Positions 1 through 5,548 of a DNA stretch of 5,548 nucleotides are shown here, piece after piece. Positions within the stretch are counted from its first letter, which is position 1, and every line of letters starts with the position of its first letter. The position numbers were made by a program, and so were the translations under genes. Source of the DNA: Clostridia bacterium (GTDB lineage: Bacteria > Bacillota > Clostridia > Oscillospirales > Acutalibacteraceae); the NCBI GenBank assembly GCA_017552845.1, contig JAFZOE010000054.1:1-5548 (forward strand), given 5' to 3'. The notes beneath the pieces were generated by a model. It worked only from the letters and a program-made list of their open reading frames with translations. It was not told where the DNA came from and did no database searches.

Positions 1-783
1 CGCTCTGTCAAGGTCAACGCTGACCATGTCGCTGTCTTCAACGGTATCCTTGCTCGCGAGAGCCTCGTTGCCTATATTTATTACATAAGAGTATCTCGGA
101 TAAATGGTGAGCCAGTTATTCTTTACCATGTGGGCTCCGAAGCGAACGCTCCATGAAGTGCCGACGCCTTTTGAGAGATTATAGAGTCTCTTGAATCTGT
201 CGCTGCCGTTGGCATTGAGGCGCTTTATCATATCGCGGTTTTTCATAAACTGCTTGATATCCTTGAGCTCCCAGTCGCATCCGTCCCAGTTTTCGCGCCA
301 GGTGGCCCAGCCGAAGCTGCAGGAGCGGTAGGCGGTGAAGACATCCTTGCGATAGTCATCGGGGAATTCAATTGCGGGAGTATAGCCAGCTATGGAGCCG
401 ATTGTATTGTCATCCTCATAATAATCGAGGGCGGCATTCATGAATTTAAGGAAATGCGGGGAAACAACGGCATCGTCTTCTATAACTATTACTCTGCCGA
501 ATTTCTCAATTATCTGCGATACGCCGTCAATAACCGAGGGGGAAAGGCCCATATTGGTCTTGCGCTCCTCGATATGCATTCTCATAAACGCTCTTTCGCG
601 CATCATTCTGCGCACGCAACGGCGGACCCCCGCCACACGGATGGAGTCAGCTTCGTTTCTCGGGCCGTCCGAGAAAATAAACAATTCACTTTCAGCAGCT
701 TCGGGGCATTTTGCAAGCGCGGTAAACGCCTGCTCAAAATGATGCGCTCTGTTATAGACAAACATAACTATCGGTGCATACAT
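1..783 (-). CDS. Glycosyltransferase, GT-A fold, family 2-like (3'-partial)
   Basis: The reverse strand is open from an ATG at 783-781 to the window edge, giving 261 codons without a stop. The start is set by AGGAGG seven to eight bases upstream on the minus strand. The N-terminus (APIVMFVYNR, residues 3-12) looks like the first strand of a nucleotide-sugar-binding Rossmann-like GT-A domain, followed by FIFSDGPRNEAD at 36-46. The metal-binding acidic motif is IVIEDDAVVSP (99-109, E102-D103-D104), in the place of the DXD motif. A second family signature, SFGWATWRENWD, lies at 156-167. No transmembrane segment or signal peptide is visible, so the enzyme is probably cytosolic and may act in building surface polysaccharide or glycoprotein. 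The sugar donor and acceptor cannot be read from the sequence. Related proteins are about 300 residues, so perhaps 30-60 residues are missing. The assignment to a glycosyltransferase is firm; the exact subfamily is not. Confidence 0.85.
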   Translation of the reverse strand, partial: MYAPIVMFVYNRAHHFEQAFTALAKCPEAAESELFIFSDGPRNEADSIRVAGVRRCVRRMMRERAFMRMHIEERKTNMGLSPSVIDGVSQIIEKFGRVIVIEDDAVVSPHFLKFMNAALDYYEDDNTIGSIAGYTPAIEFPDDYRKDVFTAYRSCSFGWATWRENWDGCDWELKDIKQFMKNRDMIKRLNANGSDRFKRLYNLSKGVGTSWSVRFGAHMVKNNWLTIYPRYSYVINIGNEALASKDTVEDSDMVSVDLDRA

Positions 784-818
784 TTTAAAGCCCTCCTTTC
801 ACTGAAATTCAATCATTC

Positions 819-852
819 TGTTCCTTTGAAACATCACGGCCGATAAGGAACA
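819..852 (-). repeat. Inverted repeat in glycosyltransferase leader
   Basis: TGTTCCTT at 819-826 and AAGGAACA at 845-852 are perfect 8-bp inverted arms separated by 18 bp, and the spacer contains the palindrome CGGCCG (837-842). The repeat lies between the predicted minus-strand promoter and the glycosyltransferase ribosome binding site, roughly 35 bases upstream of the start codon. It could be a leader RNA stem-loop or a repressor operator just downstream of the transcription start. No run of T follows either arm, so it is not a simple intrinsic terminator. The repeat is seen directly; its role is inferred. Confidence 0.5.
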
Positions 853-865
853 CTTTTTAAGATAC

Positions 866-899
866 ATTATATATTACCACATAAAAACAGAATAATCAA
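866..899 (-). promoter_or_regulatory. Probable sigma-A promoter for the glycosyltransferase
   Basis: Read on the minus strand, TTGATT (899-894) is followed after 17 bp by TAATAT (876-871), which is preceded by TGG as an extended -10. A perfect TATAAT overlaps at 871-866 but has no good -35 at normal spacing. Either -10 places the start of transcription near 860-865 and leaves a leader of about 80 bases. The region is very A/T-rich, so chance hexamers are likely and the exact choice is uncertain. Confidence 0.45.
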
Positions 900-906
900 A
901 TATTTT

Positions 907-960
907 TTTATATTTTTTATAATTTACCGTATTGTTTAGCGAAATCATTTATGCTATAAT
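907..960 (+). promoter_or_regulatory. Strong sigma-A promoter of fprA with UP-like A/T tract
   Basis: TTGTTT (932-937) and a perfect TATAAT (955-960) are separated by exactly 17 bp, and TGC immediately before the -10 makes an extended -10. The predicted transcription start is near 966-968, leaving a leader of only about 18 bases that carries AGGAGG (971-976). The stretch 907-926 contains only A and T and sits at about -40 to -60, where UP elements bind the RNA polymerase alpha subunit. Together these predict strong transcription of the flavodiiron gene. No obvious separate operator is visible between the -10 and the gene. Confidence 0.8.
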
Positions 961-984
961 AACGAAAACAAGGAGGTTTAACCC

Positions 985-2139
985 ATGAAAATCACAGACG
1001 ACATTATCTATATCGGCGTAAACGACCGCAAACTTGATCTCTTCGAAGGGCAATATATCGTGCCCGAGGGAATGGCATATAATTCATACCTTATTATCGA
1101 TGAAAAGACCGCTGTAATGGACAGCGTTGACGGCAATTTTTCGGCAGAATGGCTCGGCAATATCGATTCCGCTCTCGGCGGCAAATCCCCTGATTATCTT
1201 GTGATTCAGCATATGGAGCCCGACCATTCATCAAGCATTACGGCTTTTATGGATAAATATCCCGAAGCGGTTATCGTTTCAAACGCGAAATCCTTCCCTA
1301 TGCTCAAAAATTTCTACGGCGCGGAGTATCCCGAAAGGCAGCTCACCGTCGGCGAGGGCGACACCCTCTCCCTAGGGAAGCACATTCTCTCCTTCATAGC
1401 CGCTCCGATGGTTCACTGGCCCGAGGTTATAATGACCTATGACAGCGCGGATAAAGTTTTTTTCTCGGCGGATGCCTTCGGAAAATTCGGCGCACTCGAC
1501 GCGGACGAGGACTGGGCGTGCGAAGCAAGAAGATACTATTTCGGTATAGTCGGCAAATACGGAGCTCAGGTGCAGACACTTCTCAAAAAGGCCGCGGCGC
1601 TTGAAATCAATACAATCTGCCCGCTTCACGGACCGGTTCTTTCAGAGAATCTCGGCTACTACCTCGACCTTTACAATACCTGGTCTTCCTATGGAGTTGA
1701 GAGCGAAGGAATCGTAATAAATTACACCTCCGTTTACGGCAACACAAAGAAGGCGGCCGAAAAGCTTGCCGCCCTGCTTGAAGCAAAAGGATGCCCGAAG
1801 GTGGCGGTCAACGACCTCGCGAGATGCGATATGGCGGAGGCTGTCGAGGATACCTTCAGATACGGAACAGTCGTGCTTGCTACCACTACCTATAACGGCG
1901 ATATTTTCCCGTTCATGAGGCAGTTTATCGGCGATCTGACCGAGAGAGGAATCAAGAATAAGAAGATTGCTCTCATTGAAAACGGAAGCTGGGGACCGAT
2001 GGCAATCAAAAAGATGGCGGCAATGCTCGAGGGCATGAAAAATATCAAATACGCTGAGAATTCAGTCACAATAAAATCCGCTCTCGACGCCGAGAGCGAA
2101 GCGAAACTCGAAGCCTTGGCAGAGGAACTGATAAAATAA
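985..2139 (+). CDS. fprA: Class A flavodiiron protein (FprA-type O2/NO reductase)
   Basis: This 384-residue protein has the two-domain layout of class A flavodiiron proteins, which reduce O2 to water or NO to N2O in the cytosol of anaerobes. Residues 1-240 form the metallo-beta-lactamase-like diiron domain. The H-x-E-x-D-H motif is at H76, E78, D80, H81, and the remaining ligand positions are H144 (PMVHWPE), D163 (SADAFG) and H215 (CPLHGP), so the full diiron set is present. Residues 242-384 form a flavodoxin-like FMN domain with TSVYGNT (248-254) as phosphate loop, TTYNGDIFP (301-309) and ENGSWGP (332-338). There is no C-terminal rubredoxin or flavin reductase extension, so electrons must come from a separate donor, usually rubredoxin in this family; no donor gene lies in the window. 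AGGAGG eight bases before the ATG supports the start. The gene has its own promoter and terminator. Preference for O2 over NO cannot be read from the sequence. Confidence 0.95.
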   Translation: MKITDDIIYIGVNDRKLDLFEGQYIVPEGMAYNSYLIIDEKTAVMDSVDGNFSAEWLGNIDSALGGKSPDYLVIQHMEPDHSSSITAFMDKYPEAVIVSNAKSFPMLKNFYGAEYPERQLTVGEGDTLSLGKHILSFIAAPMVHWPEVIMTYDSADKVFFSADAFGKFGALDADEDWACEARRYYFGIVGKYGAQVQTLLKKAAALEINTICPLHGPVLSENLGYYLDLYNTWSSYGVESEGIVINYTSVYGNTKKAAEKLAALLEAKGCPKVAVNDLARCDMAEAVEDTFRYGTVVLATTTYNGDIFPFMRQFIGDLTERGIKNKKIALIENGSWGPMAIKKMAAMLEGMKNIKYAENSVTIKSALDAESEAKLEALAEELIK

Positions 2140-2148
2140 AAAAAAGAG

Positions 2149-2177
2149 ACCGGAAGCAGAAGCTTCCGGTTTTATTT
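2149..2177 (+). terminator. Intrinsic terminator of fprA
   Basis: ACCGGAAGC (2149-2157) pairs perfectly with GCTTCCGGT (2162-2170) around a four-base loop (AGAA), giving a GC-rich 9-bp stem followed by TTTTATTT (2170-2177). It begins nine bases after the fprA stop codon. The A-run on the 5' side (2138-2145) would give a T-run for a minus-strand transcript, so the element could also work in reverse, although no minus-strand gene is seen to need it. Confidence 0.92.
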
Positions 2178-2212
2178 GCGGCGAAAAGCAACTTCACTTT
2201 GTGAACGCAAAT
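2174..2212. repeat. Imperfect inverted repeat, bulged stem-loop
   Basis: ATTTGCG (2174-2180) is complementary to CGCAAAT (2206-2212), and inside these TTCAC (2193-2197) pairs with GTGAA (2201-2205) around a TTT loop. The inner and outer helices abut on the right arm but are separated by a 12-base bulge on the left. The element starts within the terminator T-tract and is not followed by its own T-run. It may be part of an intergenic repeat together with the next hairpin; the function is unknown. Confidence 0.4.
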
Positions 2213-2248
2213 TCTACATTTTAAACAAACAATTTGTGCAGGGCGGGA

Positions 2249-2283
2249 TCAGTCAACCACAACAGATTGTGGTTTCTGACTGA
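2249..2283. repeat. Long intergenic hairpin (14 paired bases, 3-base bulge)
   Basis: The left arm TCAGTCAACCACAA (2249-2262) pairs with TTGTGGT (2267-2273) and, after a three-base bulge TTC, with TGACTGA (2277-2283). The loop is CAGA. All 14 left-arm bases are paired. No T-run follows on either strand, so it is not an ordinary terminator. It lies 25 bp upstream of the -35 of the downstream operon. It may be a regulator binding site, the structured part of a small dispersed repeat, or a processed RNA structure; the sequence alone does not decide. Confidence 0.55.
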
Positions 2284-2307
2284 GAGTGTAAAACTTGAAG
2301 AAAAGCT

Positions 2308-2336
2308 TTGATTTTAAGATGAAATAACAGTATAAT
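2308..2336 (+). promoter_or_regulatory. Sigma-A promoter of the dnaD-dnaC-tex operon
   Basis: TTGATT (2308-2313) and a perfect TATAAT (2331-2336) are separated by exactly 17 bp. Transcription should start near 2342-2344, giving a leader of about 50 bases before the ATG at 2392. The predicted start coincides with the upstream in-frame ATG at 2344, which argues against that ATG as a translation start. No other promoter or terminator is seen before the right edge, so this promoter probably drives all three downstream genes. Confidence 0.75.
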
Positions 2337-2357
2337 GTAATCTATGCTATTATATAT

Positions 2358-2386
2358 GGGAGTCTGCCGCTCCCGGGAGACAGAGG
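2358..2386 (+). promoter_or_regulatory. dnaD leader: small hairpin and deciding ribosome binding site
   Basis: GGGAG (2358-2362) can pair with CTCCC (2370-2374) around a seven-base loop. CTCCC is also the left half of the perfect 10-bp palindrome CTCCCGGGAG (2370-2379). AGAGG (2382-2386) follows, five bases before the ATG at 2392, and is the ribosome binding site that supports this start. The ATG at 2344 has no Shine-Dalgarno sequence. A fold in this leader could modulate ribosome access, but the stem is short and this is only a possibility. Confidence 0.45.
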
Positions 2387-2391
2387 ATTTT

Positions 2392-3423
2392 ATGAACTAC
2401 ACAGTGAAGAAAAAGATTCGGGGAGGAGTATTCGAAATCCCCGAAATTATTGCCGATAAGCATCTGAAATTTGCTACCGGCGAGCAGATAAAAGTGCTGC
2501 TCTATGTGCTCAGACACTCTGAGAAGAGCCAGAGCGCGCACGCAATCGCAAAGTTCCTTAAAATGGACGAGGCGGAGGTTGAGGACTGCCTTCAATACTG
2601 GGTGCTGACAAATATCCTCGAGGATGAGGAAACTGACGCTAAAGACACGGCGCCCGCAAAAGAAAAAAACGAAAAGCCTGCCGAGCCTGTAAAATTCGTG
2701 CCCGGTCAGAAGAAGGAACCCGAAACAGTCAAAAGCGATGCCGCGGTTGAATATACAAAGCCGTCTCAATCCGAGATTGCCGCGAGGATGGAGGAATCCG
2801 CGGAAATACGAAGCCTCTTCAGCGACCTCCAGAGCAAGCTCGGCAAAACAATCGGCTATGACGGTCAGGCAACAATCATCTGCCTTTATGACCATTTCGG
2901 TCTGCCTGCCCAGGTTATATTCATGCTGGTAGATTACTGCGTCAGCATAGGCAAAACCGGCTATTCATATATTGAAAAAGCCGGCAGTTCATGGGCCGAG
3001 CAGGAAATCGATACGGTTGAGAAAGCCGCAAAGAAAATCGATTCACTCAACAAGATAAATAAACTCTGGAATAAATTCGCTGCAGCGCATGGGTTTCCGA
3101 ACGGCAAGCCGACTGCAAACCAGGTAAAGTATATTTCAAGATGGATTGATGAATATAAGATGAGTTTCGATATGATCTGCCTTGCCTATGAGGAAACTCT
3201 CGACCGCACAGGAAAAATCAGCTGGTCATATACGGATAAGATTCTCGCCAACTGGCACGAGAACGGTCTTAAAACCCCCGATGACGTGGAGAGAGCGGTG
3301 AAGGACAGAGCCGCCGCGGCAAAGAAGCCCGCGGGCAATCCCGATGCATCCTACAATCTCGACAGAGTCAAGAGCAAGGATGTCAGCGGCAAGCTGACCT
3401 ATGAAAGGAAGCGCAAGCAATGA
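2392..3423 (+). CDS. DnaD-domain replication initiation protein (two DnaD domains)
   Basis: This 343-residue protein resembles Firmicutes DnaD/DnaB-type primosomal proteins, which remodel DNA and help bring the helicase loader and replicative helicase to origins or restart sites. Residues about 10-77 look like the N-terminal winged-helix domain (FEIPEII at 14-20, then LLYVLRHSEKSQSAHAIAKFL). A Lys/Glu/Pro-rich linker spans about 78-125. Two DnaD-type helical domains follow, about 127-207 and 222-293. The second ends in YTDKILANW (280-288), a full YxxxIxxxW motif; the first has YIEKAGSSW (193-201), with Ala in the Ile position. The tail (296-343) is basic and ends KRKQ. The upstream ATG at 2344 is in frame but sits at the predicted transcription start without a ribosome binding site, and its 16 extra residues do not resemble the domain, so 2392 is preferred. 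The stop overlaps the next gene. Phage proteins share these domains, but the tex neighbour favours a chromosomal gene. Confidence 0.88.
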   Translation: MNYTVKKKIRGGVFEIPEIIADKHLKFATGEQIKVLLYVLRHSEKSQSAHAIAKFLKMDEAEVEDCLQYWVLTNILEDEETDAKDTAPAKEKNEKPAEPVKFVPGQKKEPETVKSDAAVEYTKPSQSEIAARMEESAEIRSLFSDLQSKLGKTIGYDGQATIICLYDHFGLPAQVIFMLVDYCVSIGKTGYSYIEKAGSSWAEQEIDTVEKAAKKIDSLNKINKLWNKFAAAHGFPNGKPTANQVKYISRWIDEYKMSFDMICLAYEETLDRTGKISWSYTDKILANWHENGLKTPDDVERAVKDRAAAAKKPAGNPDASYNLDRVKSKDVSGKLTYERKRKQ

Positions 3424-4400
3424 GCTATTCCGTAGCAAATATCAAATACGCCGAACAGGAGCTTCTGAGAAGGAAGATGGCCGCCGAGGAAACAAACGCC
3501 GCAAGGCGCAGGGAAATTATAAAGAGGTTTCCCGAAATCGGCGAGTATATAAAACAGATTGCCGATATAGATCTGAAGATTCTCGATGCCATAGGCGACA
3601 AAGAGAATTTTGACAGAAGGATACGCGAAATCACCGAGGCAAATGAGAGAGTTCAGAAAATCATCGAGGAAAAACTCGTTGAAAACGGCTACCCCGCAAA
3701 TTATCTTGAAATTCCCTACACCTGCAAAAAATGCGCGGACACGGGCTATATTGACGGCATTACCTGCGAATGCAGAAGAGATCTGCTCAATCAGCTCAAT
3801 GTCAGGGATCTTGAGAGTGTTTCGCCCGCAAAGGAGTGCACTTTCGATACCTTCTCGCTCGATTATTATTCCGACAAGGTGAGCGGCGGTTACAGCATCT
3901 CTCCCAAAGAGCAGATGCAGATGATTTATAACTACTGTAAGGACTATGCCGAGGATTTCGACAGCGAATCAGGTTCGCTCTATATGTATGGCGAAACGGG
4001 GCTCGGCAAGACTCATCTCTCGCTCGCGATAGCAAATGTTGCCGCGAGGAAAGGATACAGCGTGTTTTATTCATCCGCACAGACTCTGCTCGCGGATGCC
4101 GAGAGGGAAAAATTCGGCGGCTCCGATAATTCGAATACCGAGAAGCGCGCGATAGGATGCGATCTGCTGATTATCGATGACCTCGGCTGCGAATTCCTTA
4201 CTCAATACACAGCCGCGGAAATTTATACAATTCTCAATGAGAGAATAAACCGCTCGAAGCCGTTTATTATAAGCACCAATCTCAAATGGGAGGAGCTTGA
4301 AAAAAGGTATACGGGCCGCCTGACTTCGAGAATCATAGGCAACTGCACCCGCCTTCTTTTCCTCGGGAACGACATCAGGCAGATTAAAAGCGAAAACTGA
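3420..4400 (+). CDS. DnaC/DnaI-type AAA+ helicase loader
   Basis: The 326-residue product is an ATP-binding protein of the DnaC/DnaI/IstB group, which loads the hexameric replicative helicase onto single-stranded DNA. Residues 1-95 are helical and highly charged, with likely coiled coil. A zinc-binding motif CxxC-x10-CxC follows (C102, C105, C116, C118). The AAA+ domain has Walker A GETGLGKTH (191-199), Walker B LLIIDDLG (249-256), sensor 1 STN (285-287), and the GRLTSRI signature (299-305) with the probable arginine finger R304. Length matches bacterial loaders. The start overlaps the dnaD-like stop as ATGA, which predicts translational coupling; AAAGGA lies ten bases upstream. The tight pairing with a DnaD-type protein supports a replication role rather than an IstB transposition helper, and no IstA transposase is nearby. 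The dnaB helicase gene is not in the window. The name dnaI or dnaC depends on the convention used, so no symbol is given. Confidence 0.92.
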   Translation: MSYSVANIKYAEQELLRRKMAAEETNAARRREIIKRFPEIGEYIKQIADIDLKILDAIGDKENFDRRIREITEANERVQKIIEEKLVENGYPANYLEIPYTCKKCADTGYIDGITCECRRDLLNQLNVRDLESVSPAKECTFDTFSLDYYSDKVSGGYSISPKEQMQMIYNYCKDYAEDFDSESGSLYMYGETGLGKTHLSLAIANVAARKGYSVFYSSAQTLLADAEREKFGGSDNSNTEKRAIGCDLLIIDDLGCEFLTQYTAAEIYTILNERINRSKPFIISTNLKWEELEKRYTGRLTSRIIGNCTRLLFLGNDIRQIKSEN

Positions 4401-4414
4401 TTTGAGGTATATTC

Positions 4415-5548
4415 ATGGATATAATTCTTTCACTCACCAAGCAATTCAATCTTCAGCAGTGGCAGGTTGAGAATGTTGTAAAGCTTCTCGACGAGGGCAA
4501 CACCGTTCCTTTTATCGCCAGATACAGAAAGGAGCAGCACGGCACACTTGACGACCAGGTTATCAGAGAACTCTCCGAGCGTCTCGAATACCTGAGAAAT
4601 CTCGACAAGCGCCGCGAAGAGGTCAGAGCGCTCATCGCCGCTCAGGAGAAGCTGACCGATGAGATTTCGGCTTCGCTCGACAACGCCGCAACAATCACGG
4701 AGATTGACGATATTTACAGACCGTTCAGACCCAAGAGAAAAACAAGGGCATCGGTCGCAAAGGAAAAGGGACTTGAGCCGCTTGCAATTGAGATTTATGA
4801 GCAAAAGGCTGATTCACCCGCTCCGATCGACCTCGCCAAGGCATATATCAACGAAGAAAAAGGCGTTGAGACCGCCGAGGATGCTCTCAAAGGCGCGCTC
4901 GACATAATCGCCGAAAACATTTCGGATGATCCCGATATCAGACGCCGTCTGAGAAATCTTTTCACCGTAATCGGCATTGTCAATGTCAAGGCAACAGACG
5001 AAAAGTCGCAGAGCGTTTACACGATGTATTATGATTACACCGAGCCGGTCAAGACCATTCCCGGCCACAGAGTGCTCGCGATTGACAGAGGCGAAAAGGA
5101 AAAATTCCTTAAAGTTTCCGTCACGCTTGACGCAGTCAAGGCATCAAATATAATCACAAGCGCCACACTCAATCCTCTCGGCTCGCCGACCACGGAAGCG
5201 GTCAGGGAAGCGGGAGCGGACGCTTATACCCGCCTTATATATCCATCAATTGAGCGTGAAATCCGCAATATGCTGACCGAAAAGGCAGCGGCGGGAGCCA
5301 TTAAAGTATTCTCGCTCAACACCAAGGAACTTCTGCTTCAGCCGCCGGTAAAGGGCAAGACCGTCATCGGCCTCGACCCCGGCTACAGAACGGGCTGCAA
5401 GGTCGCCGTGGTTGACAAAACAAGCAAAGTGCTCGACACGGGCGTTATCTATGTAACCCATTCCGAGGCGCAGAGGAATCAGGCGAAGGTTCTTATCAAG
5501 AATCTTATCAAAAAGTATCATGTCGACTGCATTTCAATCGGCAACGGC
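4415..5548 (+). CDS. tex: Tex, S1-type RNA-binding transcription accessory protein (3'-partial)
   Basis: The frame is open from ATG 4415 to the window edge, 378 codons without a stop. Full-length Tex proteins are about 720-780 residues, so about half is present. GAGG (4404-4407) seven bases before the ATG supports the start. The N-terminal Tex region is recognisable by TVPFIARYRKEQHGTLDD (30-47), EIDDIYRPFRPKRKTRA (96-112) and the YYDYTEPVKTIPGHRVLAIDRGE segment (205-227). The YqgF/RuvC-like domain begins near 315 with VIGLDPGYRTGCK (317-329), carrying D321 at the position of the first RuvC-like acidic residue. The helix-hairpin-helix and C-terminal S1 domains would lie beyond the edge. Tex binds nucleic acid and affects transcription and stress or virulence traits in several bacteria; its exact biochemical role is not settled. 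It starts 14 bases after the dnaC-like stop with no terminator between, so it is probably the third gene of the operon. Confidence 0.95.
   Translation, partial: MDIILSLTKQFNLQQWQVENVVKLLDEGNTVPFIARYRKEQHGTLDDQVIRELSERLEYLRNLDKRREEVRALIAAQEKLTDEISASLDNAATITEIDDIYRPFRPKRKTRASVAKEKGLEPLAIEIYEQKADSPAPIDLAKAYINEEKGVETAEDALKGALDIIAENISDDPDIRRRLRNLFTVIGIVNVKATDEKSQSVYTMYYDYTEPVKTIPGHRVLAIDRGEKEKFLKVSVTLDAVKASNIITSATLNPLGSPTTEAVREAGADAYTRLIYPSIEREIRNMLTEKAAAGAIKVFSLNTKELLLQPPVKGKTVIGLDPGYRTGCKVAVVDKTSKVLDTGVIYVTHSEAQRNQAKVLIKNLIKKYHVDCISIGNG

Noticed and set aside
440..846. Plus-strand open frames of 100 and 130 codons
   Set aside because: They lie antisense to the glycosyltransferase, whose minus-strand frame has clear family motifs and a strong ribosome binding site; the plus-strand products resemble nothing.
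1372..1629. Minus-strand frame of 85 codons inside fprA
   Set aside because: It is a shadow of the well-conserved flavodiiron coding sequence and has no ribosome binding site or recognisable product.
2350..2895. Minus-strand frame of 181 codons opposite the DnaD-like gene
   Set aside because: It is long but antisense to a recognised domain protein and would run back across that gene's leader; its composition is what a reverse reading of Glu/Lys-rich codons gives.
3420..4400. IstB transposition helper as an alternative for the AAA+ gene
   Set aside because: There is no IstA transposase or terminal inverted repeats nearby, the protein has the N-terminal helical and zinc-binding region of helicase loaders, and it is coupled to a DnaD-type gene.
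2392..4400. Prophage or plasmid replication module
   Set aside because: DnaD plus DnaC pairs occur in phages, but here tex follows directly and a flavodiiron gene precedes, with no integrase, phage repressor or structural gene, so a chromosomal locus is more likely.
4430..4804. Minus-strand frame of 124 codons opposite tex
   Set aside because: The plus strand here encodes conserved Tex motifs; the reverse frame is a by-product.
1..5548. CRISPR array, tRNA, rRNA or insertion sequence
   Set aside because: No regularly spaced direct repeats, cloverleaf-like sequence, rRNA segment or transposase was recognised by reading both strands.

Overview
The window looks like ordinary chromosome from an anaerobic Firmicute of class Clostridia. 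The evidence is strong AGGAGG-type ribosome binding sites, a DnaD-domain protein next to a DnaC/DnaI-type helicase loader (a Firmicutes replication-initiation pairing), a class A flavodiiron protein typical of anaerobes, and near-consensus sigma-A promoters. The mixed codon use and moderate GC fit gut Clostridia such as Oscillospiraceae or Ruminococcaceae, but that placement is inference from style, not from a marker gene.

Layout: (1) Positions 1-783, minus strand: a glycosyltransferase of the GT-A/family 2-like type, start present, C-terminus cut off by the window edge. (2) Positions 784-984: a divergent intergenic region with a promoter for each side, an A/T-only UP-like tract, and an 8-bp inverted repeat in the glycosyltransferase leader. 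(3) Positions 985-2139, plus strand: an FprA-type flavodiiron protein (oxygen or NO reductase), followed directly by an intrinsic terminator. (4) Positions 2178-2391: intergenic, with two structured inverted repeats, a clear promoter, and a short leader that can fold ahead of a corrected gene start. (5) Positions 2392-5548, plus strand: an apparent operon of a DnaD-domain protein, a DnaC-like AAA+ helicase loader (ATGA overlap), and tex (14-bp gap), with tex running off the right edge.

Functionally, fprA is a single-gene oxidative-stress unit closed by its own terminator. The dnaD-like and dnaC-like products probably act together in loading the replicative helicase onto DNA. Tex is a nucleic-acid-binding protein linked to transcription and RNA, and it appears to be co-transcribed with them. 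I found no CRISPR array, tRNA, rRNA, insertion sequence or phage structural gene, and no convincing sign of a wholly new system. The least explained material is the structured intergenic DNA at 2174-2283.
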